DNA of 64,000 nucleotides from Dendrolimus kikuchii (taxonomy: Eukaryota; Arthropoda; Insecta; Lepidoptera; Lasiocampidae), in NCBI GenBank assembly GCA_019925095.2, contig CM034392.1:9229887-9293886 (forward strand), given 5' to 3'. The position numbers were made by a program, and so were the translations under genes. The notes under the pieces are model-generated. The model saw nothing but the letters and a program-made list of their open reading frames with translations, had not been told where the DNA came from and did no database searches. Below, in pieces: positions 10,965 to 23,162 of the stretch (its first letter is position 1; each line of letters begins with the position of its first letter).

Positions 10965-11925
10965 CAGTCAGCCATTAGAGACGTTGAGGAGGTTGAAAGC
11001 TGATAGACGTCTTTGCTCCAGCTTTGAATCAGCGCGCAACTACTTACCGGTATCTAAGCATTGAAGCCACAAAAGCATAAGCTTTTCAACAGTAGAGCTC
11101 TCGTTGATCAATCCGCTAAGGCGCTAGTTGGTCCTTGCGGACTTTCGGTTGACTGTCTGAAAGTCTGCAACTTAGTTAGCCAGTTACTTGCTTTAGGTAG
11201 CTGTAGCCTCTGGTTAGCTGTCCACAGCTGCATCGGCTTCTCGATCTCATGAAATCATCCTCTTTAGGTAAACGCGTGAGATCGCGGAGGGGAGGTCTAA
11301 CAGCCTTATGCGTAGGTGGTTTTGTTAGCCTTGCGTGTAAGATAAGACCATAGAGGAAAGATTGTCTGCATCAATATCGATACGACGATACTAACTTCTC
11401 AACACTAGTTATTATGCCCGTATTGGGTTTAGATGACACAATTTGTTCAAATAAATTCTAAAATAATATCCGTATAAAAAAGAACCGACGTTAAGTATAT
11501 CTTGTTATGTTGTTTGCAGAGTACACAAAAACAGTATTTCAGAACTTACTAAAGCTCGTAATGATGATTGAGGTTAAGCGATTGTTAAGCGTCTCGAGCA
11601 TGTTATAGTTTGGTTGCAGCCGATGCACAGCACATTTTGCGACACTCGTATGCCATAATTATTGATTTAAAAAATTTAGTAATTGCACAAATAGTGGAAA
11701 ATTTTATCTAGTTTCATTTTTTATATTGATGTTTTATCGTAAAATGTGTCGGAAAGCAGATATTGTCAAAAAACTGCTATTAGACGCCATTTTAGCAACA
11801 TGGCAGCGCGAGCAGCGAAGATACGACGTAGTAAATTGAAATTTAGAAAAAACTCATTGAAAGTCCAAATACCCGGAAAACTTTCCAGGTACCCTCTTTT
11901 ATTCGAACAAAGTAATATAAAGCTC
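10965..11925. other. Anonymous stretch
   Basis: No supported gene. A 63-codon plus frame at 11,061-11,252 is cysteine/leucine-rich but has no signal sequence, family motif or context that would justify calling it a gene. Confidence 0.4.
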
Positions 11926-11929
11926 GTTT

Positions 11930-12165
11930 AGTAGTGTTTGTCGCAGGACCGATGCGATGGCCCATGAGGCAGACGAGTCCTAGAGGAGAGATCGCGTCTC
12001 GGTAAACGTAGTGTCGGACGCTCTCCAGCCTGATGGACTGACGACCTGCGTAAGGACAACCGGTAGGCGCTGGATGAAGGAGGCGGAGGACGGCGATGTG
12101 TGTCAAGGACTTGAGGAGGTCTGCGTCCTCCTGCTATGGACTGCGATTGGCTGACGACAACGGCA
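11930..12165 (+). mobile_element. LINE ORF2 C-terminal relic (fragment 1)
   Basis: GC-rich stretch with GTCGCAGGACCGATG, CAGACGAGTCCTAGAGGAG and GCTGGATGAAGGAGGCGGAGGAC. The same string of blocks occurs in diverged form at 27,850-28,015, 29,476-29,690 and 49,745-49,945. It corresponds to the end of a LINE ORF2, with a GRR..RWMDD-like arginine-rich tail, but stops break it throughout. Minus-strand frames across it (11,843-12,278) are antisense shadows. Confidence 0.5.
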
Positions 12166-12169
12166 GTAG

Positions 12170-14280
12170 TTTTTGACATGTGAAATATTTCAATTTTTTT
12201 TAATGAAACTTCTTCAAAATCGTTCTGATTTGAAAATCGATTAAACGAAAAAGTGACACTAAAAAGAGATAAACACATACATTAGTATTTATTATCAATT
12301 CATCCTCATCATTACCCGTTAGTATTAATTATCAATTTCAATTTAAACTTAAAAGATTTCAAATAAATTTTAGCTCATCTGACAGATATTCTTTTATACG
12401 TAGATCAAAGCAAATTGTGCGTAACAGTGCAATGAATTTTGAACTTTATTACAGTGAATTGAAGTGTAATTTAGATTGAATTTTTTAAATTATAATATGT
12501 TAACGGCTACAGGCTAAAAGAATTATATTTATATTAATAAGAATAACAGTTTGAGAAGAATTATCTGTGAATATATTCTCTGAAGGTTTGCTTCTACTGA
12601 ATGTGAACTGCATACACACATTTTTTTTTCATGACCAAATTACGAATACTGTAGAAGATCGTCACTAATATGGAAATATTCATGGTCTGGTCTGAGAAGC
12701 ACTTGACTGATTTCATTTATAGAATTCAATACATTTTTATTGGTACTACTTGTTTGATTCAAGAGTGCTATCGTTGACCGTTACAAAATATTATCATAAG
12801 CGGTGATAGAATTGACTAAAACGATTACGATTCAATATTTTGATAATCAATGTACGTTAAAGTTAATTAATCATATAAGTATACCATTTCCTATAAACTG
12901 TTAATTTTAATAGTTGTTAATTGGGCTAAGTTTACATGCGGTGCAGTTATGAGGAAGCGCGGCGAGAGATAGCGGCTTTCTGTGAACAGACAGGTTGGCT
13001 ATCTTTTTAGATATAAAACAATGATCGCTTCAAACGTCAAGCATTCACCACTCAATTTATTTTTAACAGAGTGCACTTGACATGCGCGCGACGTGACCTA
13101 CGAATCGATGGAAACCGCGTTTGTTGTTGTTTTGTCTTGTTTCCTCTCGTTGTTTTTTGTCTATTCTTTGTCTCAGCTGTCAAGGTGACAGCTGCGTCAC
13201 GAGCCAATGAAAGACGAGGTTTTTGAACGAAGAAATTTATAATATTACTGGTAGATGGCGTTAGTAGCTATGTTTTAGTTTGATAATGTGTTTCTGGAAG
13301 GAGAAAACAGTCTAGGTTTTAGCAATAATATTTAACTTACTACACTGGATCTCTCACATTTTCCGCGATATAAATTATTTAAATAACTAAAGTCACTTAC
13401 ATGATGAGTAGGTCCGACATATTCGACGAACACTGGTTATTTCCAAGGATCACAAAGGGTTGCACTGTCCCATTCTCATATTTATATTTCACTCGGCTTT
13501 CCATGCGTTTCTGCTTTATATTCTGCAGGATTTTTTTTCTTTTTAGACATAAAAATAGTATCAAAAGGACATCTCGTCTTTAGTAGTATCCTTATTATTA
13601 TTAGATTATTTTTCAGTTCAGAGAGTCCGCTTCTATGTCCGAGGGTATTATTTCTTTTGCGCTTCTCGTACTCTTCAACGTCTCTTGTTATTAGATCATT
13701 GTCACATATATCATCATCACAACATTAGATCTACACTTTCTCTCCCACGTTCGGGCGAAGGCGGCGTGAATATAGATTTGCCCCATCATAACGAAAGGAC
13801 ATTTTTTGCCCACTTTAGTCAAAACGAGGCCTTTGAATGGTTTTCATGAGAGAACTAATCCACATACAGACATTTAAACCAACAAGCATTACAATAGGTA
13901 TACTGAGCTCCGAGCTCTCAGAATGAAGCCGATTGGGCCGCAGTGTATTTATTATAAGAACTTGAATTAATCGAATTAGTACGGATAAACGTGGAATAGT
14001 TTCCAGTGGATACACTATTACCTACACAAACGCAAGTTTACACACACAAGTTCGTAAAACATGCTCCCCTTCATTTGGACCTTTTGTTCATATAGGCTCC
14101 GTGTATCTACTTTCATTCCTCTGAGGTGCAAGGGAAATCTGTTCTTAACTTTTGCGTTAAATTAAATTTCATCATAAGTTTGTTATATATGAATTAACAT
14201 GGAAACAGTATGTCTTTACATTATCTTAATTAGGTAAAAAATGAAAATGTTATGCTATTTTTTAAGACCAAACTTGTCTC
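12170..14280. other. Anonymous AT-rich stretch with one E-box palindrome
   Basis: No gene supported. At 13,174-13,194 there is a perfect 9-bp-arm palindrome (CAGCTGTCA, 3-base loop, TGACAGCTG), beside GC-rich 13,080-13,120. It could be a bHLH-type binding site, but this is not testable from sequence alone. Frames at 13,401-13,583 (+) and 13,815-14,015 (-) are unremarkable. Confidence 0.4.
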
Positions 14281-14284
14281 TAGG

Positions 14285-14625
14285 TCGTTGTCAACAATAA
14301 GTACCTTTTCCGTTCTCTCTTTTCTTTCGCCTACTCCCAACTACATGGGTTCGGCACATTGTCTCTTTTCTTTCCATACTCCTCTATTCTAGCATACCTG
14401 CTCGTCACGCAACATCTCATCATGTCATCCTTCACAGAATCCATCCATTTATTTTTCAGTCTACATTTACATTTGTGGCGTGACTTTCATCCTATCTCAT
14501 TACATGCCCATTCCATCTTAGTCTTCTTCCTCTCAATTTTTCAGCCACGGGCACAACTTTTAAAGATCTTTCTCTTTCTTTCTCACCTAATCCAAAGATA
14601 CAGTTAATACTAGTTTTGGAGCTAG
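14285..14625 (-). mobile_element. LINE C-terminal/3' relic, family C copy 1
   Basis: Shares ordered blocks with 32,695-32,945: TCTCTTTTCTTTC...CCTACTCCCAACTA, CTCCTCTATTCT, CAGAATCCATCCATTT and CACGGGCACAACTTTTAAAGAT. Read on the minus strand, both resemble the basic, tryptophan-rich C-terminus and 3' end of a lepidopteran non-LTR element. The plus-strand 82-codon frame at 14,359-14,607 is antisense to this relic and not a gene. Confidence 0.45.
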
Positions 14626-16845
14626 TAGAAGCACGAACAATTATTTAGTTTATAAGACTGCAAATTGTAATGTGTCTTCATTTTGTATTTAAGATTGTTA
14701 CTTATTTTTGAGGCAAATAAATAATTTTATTATTATTATTAATCCATTATTTTAACACCAAGCTTTCATCTCAACATTCTCATCTCAGCTCCTTGCCCCT
14801 TATGACACTTGAAATTTACTTCATCGATATTGGTTCTCAAACTGTGTCTACCAAGATTACCTGTGTATATTGTATATATATAATAATATATACACTCCAT
14901 TTATTCCAGAGAATACATTCCATAGCCGACGGTTGTGAAACAATTACGTTTTTAGCCTTAAGTGCATCCGTCGTACGTGACACATCTGATAAGTGCTGGA
15001 ATGTCGACCGTGGTGGTTCTTGGCGTGGAATGTTACGCAAAACCGGGATGATAAGGATATTAGAGTTATCTTGAGCCAGGGACACCGGTTTGTTAGCACA
15101 ATGTTAATGTATTAACGTGAAAGGAAGAAAGTTGTTAGATATAAGTACACAGGTAAGTAAGTCATTATGGCATAGTTATAACTTATTTTTTTAGAATTCC
15201 GTAGCCGTTCTGGAAAAAACAAACCTATTACAAAATCGTCATAATATTTGGTACTTAGACAATAATTCTTCGTTGATTTGCGAGTTAATTGACCTTATTT
15301 AAAAAAAATTGTAGTTCAAGATATAGAAAATATAAAACGCCCTTAATCTCATTAATTATTTAGTTTGAAATGTTTAGATCAATAATACTTGTTTAAAATA
15401 TGGTTTAAGCCGCCAGGGTGTATACATAATTACATATATCTATACTTTTAAGTATTTTTCTCTGAGAATGAATAAAAACGAATACACCTAGATCCTCATT
15501 AAATGTTATACTGTTAATTTGGATAATTACAATATTCTTACGATAGACTTTTTGCGTTTCCTCCAAATAACACATGTTTAAGAAAAAAAGGAGTATCCCT
15601 TTACAACTTCCCGCCAGAATCTAAAATTGGATCACTTAATGATACTTCCCAGCGTGCAGTAAAATTCAAAAAAAGATTTTATTGAAAAATGATTCGGGCA
15701 CAATAGCCGGAAACGCGGGCTCGTTCCAGACGTAGCCTAAAGTAACAAAAAGGCATTTAAAAAAGGAATAAAAGTGTTGCTGCATTCGAGCGACCGCCTA
15801 CCGCAGCCAAAAATAGACTAAAAACCAACATAACGTGCTTAGGGACTAATAAACTATCTTTTATTTACTGTAGGTCTAAAACCAACTTTAAATTTAAATT
15901 TATATGATTTAAACTTCTATGTTGTTGTGCACTGGCTTACGTCGTTTTGGAATGTGCAAGCAATGCATCCGTGTTTACATGTTGGCAGAAGAAATTATTC
16001 CCTGAACGTTTTCGGTTCAGCAGTAGATTTTAAATAACGAACGCGCTGTCTTTTTAAAAGCACAGGTAATGATACGGTTGGAGTTATTTTCATTTCGTCT
16101 CAGTATTCCACTGTATTCAAATTGAATACACCAGTCCTTGTAATTGTATGTATTGAATCTAATTTGATTTTTTCACAAGAGACTTGTTAATACCATATTA
16201 TTGTCGACACAGAGACGATTACTTCAAGCATGTTTGTCTATGTTATCAGCTTATACCGTCTTATAGCTAGAATTAAGCATGTTCATTTCAGAACGGCCAA
16301 GATTCCCAATATGCAGGAACAAGGCGGTTTAAAAGTTTCACAGGTCTTATCATCATAATCTCAATGTGTAGATTCATTGTAGATGTTTTACAGCAACCCA
16401 GGGTAATTATAACAATAACCACATTCGGCAAGATTTTTCTTAAGTTCGTATGTTTAGGCTTTAAAACACGAAACTTGTATTATTAACGAAAATGTTCCAA
16501 ATATTTCCAACTCTATCTGTATGATCGTCATCATGTATAAATCATTAAAAAATAATTTAAATGGAAATAAAGCTAATTACGGAATTGCTGTTTTATATTT
16601 ATTAATTTCTTAATGTCAAGTGATGTCACACTAGGGAGGGAGGAGTTTTCCGAATGTGACCAGCTGTGACTAGGACGAGGAGGGGTCAAAAAATCATGCA
16701 ATTCCTGTGACATAATTTGTGGATGGCCCCTAACACCTTTGGTGTATACTATTATATTTAGTTTTACAGACCTGCCCACCGACCTTGAACAAGTGTAGTT
16801 GGCATATACCTTTTCATAGCATTACAACAGAAGATAAATAGGCTG
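14626..16845. other. Anonymous AT-rich stretch
   Basis: About 2.2 kb without a supported gene. Overlapping 82-93-codon frames on both strands at 14,793-15,085 have no recognisable domain. The proline/serine-containing minus frame at 16,573-16,779 is also unsupported. Confidence 0.5.
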
Positions 16846-16847
16846 AC

Positions 16848-16912
16848 GATCCGCCTAGTGAAAAGTCGTTACTATAGCCTATGGATATTTACAACAATAT
16901 AGGTGTTGCGGA
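16848..16912 (-). repeat. Diverged fragment of retroposon A
   Basis: CCGCCTAGTGAAAAGTCGTT followed by GCCTATGGATATTTACAAC and GGTGTTGCG follows the order of the retroposon A core, with many substitutions. It ends just before the Jockey-type LINE. Confidence 0.4.
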
Positions 16913-18348
16913 CAGAATCACCCCCTGACCTCTCCCACGGAAATCCCGTACCCCCACGCTCCGCTTACCTCGAATATATAGCTCGTTCCGTTAGCTGCAA
17001 AGCGTCTGCATTTTAGTAGTACCTTAGTAAGCACGGTGAGAGCCTCCGACATGATAGCCCTGAGGCATCTCCCGAGGAGGGACTGCGTGGCACTCGTGCG
17101 CCTCTTCAACCGGATCCTCAGGACCAACCACTTTCCCAACGCCTGGAAGACAAGTAAAGTCGTCATGCTCCCGAAACCGGGCAAGGATCGGCGCCTGCCC
17201 GCAAGTTACCGGCCAATCACCCTGCTGTCGCACCTAGCGAAGCTGTTCGAGCGCCTACTGCTGCGACGATTAGCTCCACGTATTGAGCTTCGCGCGGAGC
17301 AGTTCGGGTTCCGCAGCAGCCACTCCACCACGCTCCAGCTGACACGAGTGCTATATCACCTGGCCCACGAGCTAAACTACGACAGGTGCACTAACGCAGT
17401 GTTCCTCGATGTTGAAAAGGCCTTCGACAGGGTTTGGCACGAAGGTCTCATCTATAAACTCATCGCGACCGACACGCCACCTGCTATGGTGAAGCTTGTG
17501 GCGTCATTCCTCCACGGCCGGTACTTCTACGTTTCGGTCGAGCACAAGACTTCCCAGAAGCGTACCATTTCTGCCGGTGTTCCCCAAGGCAGCTGTCTCT
17601 CGCCAGCGTTGTACGGGTTACGTAACGGTAACGGACGACGTCCCAATACTCGAGGGCTCCCTAGCCCCCGGGGAGAGGGACGTCACGCTGGCGTTGTACG
17701 CAGATGACAGCGCCTTCTTCGCATCCTCTCGTAGCCCAGCTATAGCAGCTCGCCGAATGCAGCGCATGATGGACATTTTACCGGCGTGGCTCGACAAATG
17801 GCTCATTGCGGTCAATGTGGGGAAGACCGCCGCGCTACCGGTCGCCCGCCGGCGCGTCGTGCCTGAACAACTACAGCTTCGAGGCCAGGAGATCGAGTGG
17901 ATGACCTCGGTCAAGTACCTCAGAGTGCACATCGACAGGTCGTTGAGCATGGCCCCACAGGTGGACCACGCGGTCAGCCAGACTCGCACAGCCAAGGCCC
18001 TGCTCCGACCTGTACTATCATCCAGCTTGCCTCTGAGGACGAAGATCGGGTTCTACAAGACCTATCTCCGCTCGAGGCTGACCTACGCTGCTGCAGACGC
18101 AGCAGAACATCGCCTTGCGGATGTGTACGGGCGCGGGTCGGTTCGTAAGGAACGACGTGATCGTCCGCGATCTGAGCATTTCCAGTGTTGAGGAATTCGT
18201 GACGATGTCGGCGCGTCGGATGTTCGACCACGTCGACAACGGCCGCCACACAGACCTCCACGGGATTGCTGCCCTACACACGCGACCACCTGATCACGAG
18301 GCACAAAGATGGCTACAGACCCCCCGTGACCTCATCCGCCGGGATTAG
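16913..18348 (+). pseudogene. Jockey-clade LINE ORF2 (reverse transcriptase), frameshifted
   Basis: Three reading-frame segments together cover much of a non-LTR reverse transcriptase. 17,036-17,617 carries ALRHLPRRD, SYRPITLL, the GFRSSHST motif, LDVEKAFDRVW (first catalytic Asp) and GVPQGSCLSP. 17,618-~18,085 carries the YADD catalytic box in LALYADDSAFF, and a SVKYL thumb-like region. ~18,086-18,348 carries the C-terminal tail (LQTQQNIALRM to TPRDLIRRD, then a stop). Frames shift near 17,617 and near 18,085, and the second break also seems to have lost about 15-20 codons. No endonuclease domain or ORF1 is upstream, so the copy is 5'-truncated. It is GC-rich against its surroundings. Motifs fit the Jockey clade; the exact family needs a search. 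Confidence 0.85.
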
Positions 18349-18530
18349 GGCGATGTTGAGAGGTCGCGAAAATCTCCTCCATGCCGCAGAAAGGCCACTA
18401 GATGCCGCAGATGGCCACCTAAAGCCCGAGATAGCCATCGAAAGCCGCAGACTGGCCAACCATGTCGCAGACGAAGCCAACGCGAAGCCCGCGATGGCCA
18501 CCGAACGCCGCTGATTGGCCGACGCGAGCC
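18349..18530 (+). repeat. Degenerate GC-rich short repeats after the LINE
   Basis: Loosely repeated units of about 20-27 bp follow the ORF2 stop, each with elements such as GCCGCAGA and ATGGCCACC (GCCGCAGATGGCCACC, GCCCGAGATAGCCATC, GCGATGGCCACC). This is probably the 3' untranslated region of the LINE. The frames crossing it on both strands are by-products of the repeat and should not be read as genes. Confidence 0.5.
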
Positions 18531-19130
18531 GCCGACATACCCCTTATGTGTCTGGCGGCTCCCGTACTCCGTCACCGAGAGGTAGTTGCCCCCCGCGAAT
18601 TCGGACCGGGGCAAAGAGTCTCAACTCGAAGCCCCATACCGGCTCTGCCATCATCAGGTAGAGACGATGACCCTCGATCGCGATCGCCTCCGGCATAGTG
18701 ATCAGTCGGTCAAATAAAGTTTCCGAACAAGTAATACACACAAGGAAGACTAAGAAGACCAGGAAGAACAAGAAGTGTTGTGTTCGGAAGACTCTACAGC
18801 CTCTGGACTCTCAGCGTGACTACGTGGATCTTGTGGACCACCAGTGTATTGTGATTAGTGGCACTCGTATTGATCCGTGTAATTGATACAATTAGTGCTA
18901 TCTGTGTTCAGTGTAACATCCGGGTTCTAGTGCTAAGTTGTGTTGGTTAACCTTGAACGTGCCGTTTAGTACAGTAGTATGACCAGCAGGGTCATACCTG
19001 TTGCTGTTGTAGCACCTATAAATAATAAATACTGTCCATTTGCTAAGGGGTGTTTCATTCAGTGCGACACCTAAGAACGTGTATCGAACAACGAACGGTA
19101 TTTGCAAAGTACTGTCGGTCTCGAAATAAT
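18531..19130. other. Unclassified, possibly retroelement-derived
   Basis: GC-moderate sequence with a lysine/arginine-coding purine-rich patch (18,740-18,775) and TCAAATAAAGTTTCC near 18,708. It may be the end of the LINE or part of an LTR, but I see neither LTR pairing nor a family motif. Confidence 0.25.
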
Positions 19131-21695
19131 TTTATGACAGTTTCTTTCAAAAAGCTCCTGTCTGTAATTTAGTGGGACAAGCTCAATTGGGAGCTCATTC
19201 CAAATACTGTCCGTTTTCCTGAAATGTGGGCGAGTTTCGAGCTCAGCTATAGGATGTTTATGGGCTGCTATATTTTTACTGAAGTCTCAACTAAATAGAT
19301 ATATACCAGATGTATAGAACAAAAGTTTTTTTTTTAATAGTGGAGAAACATACATATTTTGACTATGGTTTGGCTGAGATCTAGTAGTAGACCTCAGCCA
19401 CGTATCGACAAATCGGTGAGCAAAGGGTGCTTGGTGCAGTATGTGATAACATAAAAGCGTGCTACTAGGACTATGTTTAGACTTGTTTTCAATTCAAAAC
19501 TCCTTTTGAGTGTGAATCGGGGTCTATAAAACTAATTTCTGATTAAGTCTCACATATACGACTCCAACATGTATCACACTCTGCTCCAACACAAGTTGAA
19601 AAAAGATTAACACAGAATCTTTATTCGGCTGCGGATTCTTGTTCTTTATTATGCTATACTTCATATTCTTTATACTAATCTAAGCGATTCTTTAATCGCT
19701 CTGAGTGTGGGTAGGTATGCCAGGAATGATGTCTTCGCCCGCGACATGGGCTTTGCCTGTGTGGAAGATTATGACGATGTCGGCTCTGCAGTGTACATCC
19801 GTCTCAGCTCCACAGAATTGTTTCACTCCACGTACGGCCGTCGGACTATCTAGGTGCCGGGCAACCGACTCTTAGTCACCTCGTGCGTTCAGAGGAGAGA
19901 GATGGAAAGATATCATATACCTCCTTAAGGTCGCAGAGAGATTAATGCCTGAAAGGGCCATCGATTGCCACACTGGCGAATCCAGGTGGTCATGCAGTTC
20001 ACTCGAAGCTGGCGAAGGCCACAGTAAGATGCAAATACCGGCCAACTTGAATCGCCGTATAGATACCACTACCAAGAAGCCTTTACCAGTTCCAAGACCA
20101 TGTTACCGAATGATCCTTACTGTCCCAGTTAAAGCTGAGGGAAAGAGTATTAAAACCACACCCCAATCACATCAATTCACTCAAAAAAGCTGAAGACCAA
20201 TATTGATAATGATAGTTTGGCTGTAACAGTACGTACTTAAAGTGAGGTAGAATAGTTGGTGAGAATTTGAAGTGTGATGTTTTGCTTATTAAAAAAAAAT
20301 ATAGGTACATAAGTTGTAATATATTGATTATTTTTAAGCAAAAACTGTTTATTTAAAATTTCATCTGTTTAGTGAAATGTGCTTTTGATTCTATTATATG
20401 ATTTCGGTTTTCGCTTGCAGCCTTATTTGCTTGAAGATAAATACTTTAAACATAGATTATTTATTAATATTTGACACTAGCCAGGTATGAACATTCGTGT
20501 AGTCATATTTAAAATAAAGCAAAAATGAGATTACTTAATACCTAAAGTACAACTTATAATATTACGTAGTTTATAGCACTTTTAGAATCAGTCATTTTTA
20601 TTGCTTCCATTTAATTTAAAAAATGTATGGCATTTAATAATGCTATTTCCAGTGGTTATGTAATACTATGAATATTAAATATACATCAACAATATGGCTA
20701 TAAAATAGTCGCTTGCTTTAATTAAGACTTAATCAGTCGAAATGTTCCATAACAATAATCAACTTTACAACTCCTACAATAGAGTTCATAATAATTTGCT
20801 ACTAGATTGCCAATTGACGTCATCCGTTCACATTATCAACAGGAATTTTATAAAATGCCTTACTTGAAAATACTGCCGTTAATTATATCATAAATCTTTT
20901 CTAATAAGTATACCTATAGCATTATGATATCGCGTAAAGGCAACCGAGCGGCAACAAGGTCACGTAGAATTGACAACGTCGCGCCACGTGAAAGAGAGAG
21001 GTGATACAAGTAATTGGGAGTATGAAAGAGATGTCAACATTCCTATTGTGCATTCAGAGGAGAACGGATGTGAAGTGCAACTCGTGACCCGCGAGAAAGC
21101 GGGCGCCAGAGACAAGCTGAATTTGTAAAAGGAATAATTTTATTTGAAATTCGAAGGGGTTTTGTACCGGCATTATTTTACAGACGGGTTTTACAATTAA
21201 TCATGTTAGGGTTTTTATAACATCATATTTATTGTAATGTCGCTGCTCTATATGGGATAATGTTAGTGTTAGTGACTATGGCCAAATGCGTCTTGTTTAT
21301 AGCATTAAAAATTACGCTATTAATGATTAGCCACATTAGTTAATAAATGCGTTATTTGTCAATGTAAAACGTCATTAACAATAAATAACAATATCGCATC
21401 AGAAATAATGCATTTAACCCATTGCTACATCTACGTGATACGTTCATTAATAACATTACCTACCTGTCCCAGATAGAGCAATAACATTACTAAACTTTTT
21501 TATAATTTACAGATTTGTTAATTTGAATTCGGCTTTGCTCGCATTAACTATGGTTTTATATTTCAAAGAAATATCCCGGTTTTTACCGACTTCATAGAAA
21601 GACCACCTTTTTGAAGTTCTTCTTCTTTCTTAATTTGTCTGTATGATTTTTTTATTGTATGCTCGTTTTCTCCGATCGACTCGATTTCTCCGTCA
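19130..21695. other. Anonymous stretch, one unclassified GC-richer patch
   Basis: No gene supported. 19,690-20,190 is less AT-rich and holds an 82-codon plus frame (19,945-20,193) with no recognisable motif; it could be an old retroelement or processed relic. The remainder is AT-rich, and nothing is seen in it. Confidence 0.4.
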
Positions 21696-21699
21696 ATTG

Positions 21700-21975
21700 T
21701 GAACCTACTTACTTACTCCGTTAGCTCAGCGACCCAAAGTGGGTCTTGGCCTCCGAAACGAGAGCATGTCACTTTTCCCTGTCGTGTGCGGTTTCTTACC
21801 TATTATTGGCTCCTAGCTCCGAAGGTCAGCCTCCACTCTGTCCTTCCAGCGACATTTGGAACGGCCGACCGGACACCGACCTACCGACCGTCCCAAATAT
21901 GCTTTCCTCACGCTGCGATCCTGTCCCATCCGTTCTACGTGACCGAGCCAGCGAAGGCGGTGAGGTCAATTGTGA
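21700..21975. repeat. Old LINE-like repeat
   Basis: Contains CCAAAGTGGGTCTTGGCCTCC, CGAGAGCATGTCA and GGCTCCTAGC, blocks I recognise from an abundant lepidopteran non-LTR-derived repeat. Two overlapping plus frames (85 and 99 codons) across it are not genes. Classification is from memory. Confidence 0.4.
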
Positions 21976-22029
21976 ACCGATTTTTATTTTTAAATTAATT
22001 TAATTCAGTTATTATTTAATACGTCTAAC

Positions 22030-22970
22030 GTAAAACGTCTCTCTTCCATCGTTCAAGGTCGTATTCTCACTTTCTTTGGACATATTACACGACGAGAAGA
22101 CACGTCGGTGGAGCGACTCGTGGTCCAGGGCAAAGTGGAGGGCACGAGGGCGCGCGGTAGATCACCAATGCGCTGGACGGACCAAATCAAATCCGCACTA
22201 AATAGCCCACTTCACGAATGCACGAGGAAAGCTACAGTGCGAGAGTAATGGCGACGAATTGTGAAGCTTGCCACCACCCCTGTCATGAGGACCACGACCA
22301 CCTGCAGTGCCAGCGCCGAGGACACGGCGTTGCACACTCTGCAGGAGTGTCCAGCCTGGGATGGGGAGCGCCGTGTCCTCGGCGCAAACATCGGACCAGA
22401 CCTATCGCTCCCGGCCGTAGTCCAGGCCATGGTCGGGGGCCAACCTGGATGGGACGCCGTCGCCTCCTTTTGTGAGGCCGTCATGTCCGCAAAGGAGGCG
22501 GCGGAGCGGGAGAGAGAGCGAGCAGCCGCGCTCCTCTCCCGCCGCAATAACCGGTCTCGGCGCCGGAGGAATACGGTCCTCCGGCCGCCATGAACGCGCG
22601 GCGCGGGTGACGGTCAGGGGAGGCTATAAGGCCGTCACCCGCATCTAAAGCCGCCGAGCAGGGGGCGCGTCAGTGCCCGCGCGCGCCCCTCTCAATTATG
22701 AGTACGAAGAGGCCTGCCCCAGTGCTGGGGTGGGCCCGCGTCAGCCGGGGTCGCGGAAGAAAAGCTCACGCATATCCCGTGACCCCGGCTCATGGCGTCA
22801 GGTGGCACCAAGGGGTTTTAGTGGGTATTCCGGCTCCTCTAGCCGGCGAGTCCCACACTCCCCCGCCGAAGTCTTCCCGGCGGGGGGTCCGCAAACGGAT
22901 TTCCCCTTGTAAAAAAAAAAAAAAAAAAAACCACGACCACTCTGCCAAGAGTGTGACGACGGAGAAGAAA
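22030..22970 (+). pseudogene. LINE ORF2 C-terminal relic, split by an R1-clade insertion
   Basis: From about 22,050 the plus strand reads FFGHITRREDTSVERLVVQG, then GRSPMRWTDQIKSAL, then after one stop WRRIVKLATTP. This is the conserved basic C-terminal tail of an RTE-like or related LINE ORF2. At 22,302 it is interrupted by a younger LINE and resumes after 22,930 (CTCTGCCAAGAGTGTGACGAC). One internal stop shows it is dead. No upstream reverse transcriptase is present. Confidence 0.65.
22302..22929 (+). mobile_element. 5'-truncated R1-clade LINE with poly(A) and 11-bp target duplication
   Basis: The coding part ends at 22,593 and reads CSASAEDTALHTLQECPAW, then AVASFCEAVMSAKEAAERER and a basic arginine-rich end. 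This is the usual C-terminal layout of R1-clade ORF2: a zinc-knuckle-like region followed by the charged tail. A GC-rich 3' untranslated region runs to a poly(A) run at 22,911-22,930. ACCACGACCAC occurs at 22,291-22,301 and again at 22,930-22,940, giving a target-site duplication of 10-11 bp (one base is shared with the poly(A)). The clean tail and perfect duplication indicate a recent insertion. The minus-strand frame at 22,212-22,547 is a shadow. Confidence 0.85.
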
Positions 22971-23084
22971 TTATTTAATAATAGCATTAGAATAATACTT
23001 AGATTTACCTACGGTGTTTACTTTTTCATTGAACGTATTTTCACAGATATCATCTTATTTGAAGTACACTGTAACGGTCTTATA

Positions 23085-23162
23085 CATATTGAGTTAGAGT
23101 AAGTTTGTAGGCTTCTTTAAGACCCTTAAAGAAGCCTACAAACTTGCTCTACCTCAATATAA
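23085..23162. repeat. Near-perfect hairpin (palindromic MITE-like element)
   Basis: An arm beginning ATATTGAGTTAGAGTAAG and running to GGCTTCTTTAAG faces its inverse, CTTAAAGAAGCC to CTCAATAT, across a loop of about four bases. The arms are about 36 bp with few mismatches. A diverged reverse-complement relative at 52,600-52,735 shares the AACGGTCTT...ATTGAGTTAGAG flank and the CTTCTTTA core. Confidence 0.7.

Noticed and set aside
11928..12278. 116-codon minus-strand frame, serine/proline/arginine-rich
   Set aside because: It is antisense to a decayed LINE C-terminal fragment that recurs at three other sites; composition explains it.
13174..13194. The E-box palindrome as a firm regulatory site
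   Set aside because: One 9-bp-arm palindrome is not enough to claim function, and no gene is attached.
17618..17995. 125-codon minus-strand frame
   Set aside because: Antisense to the Jockey-type reverse transcriptase; high GC content keeps the opposite strand open.
22212..22547. 111-codon minus-strand frame, alanine/serine/arginine-rich
   Set aside because: Antisense to the R1-clade ORF2 end, which is clearly the coding strand.
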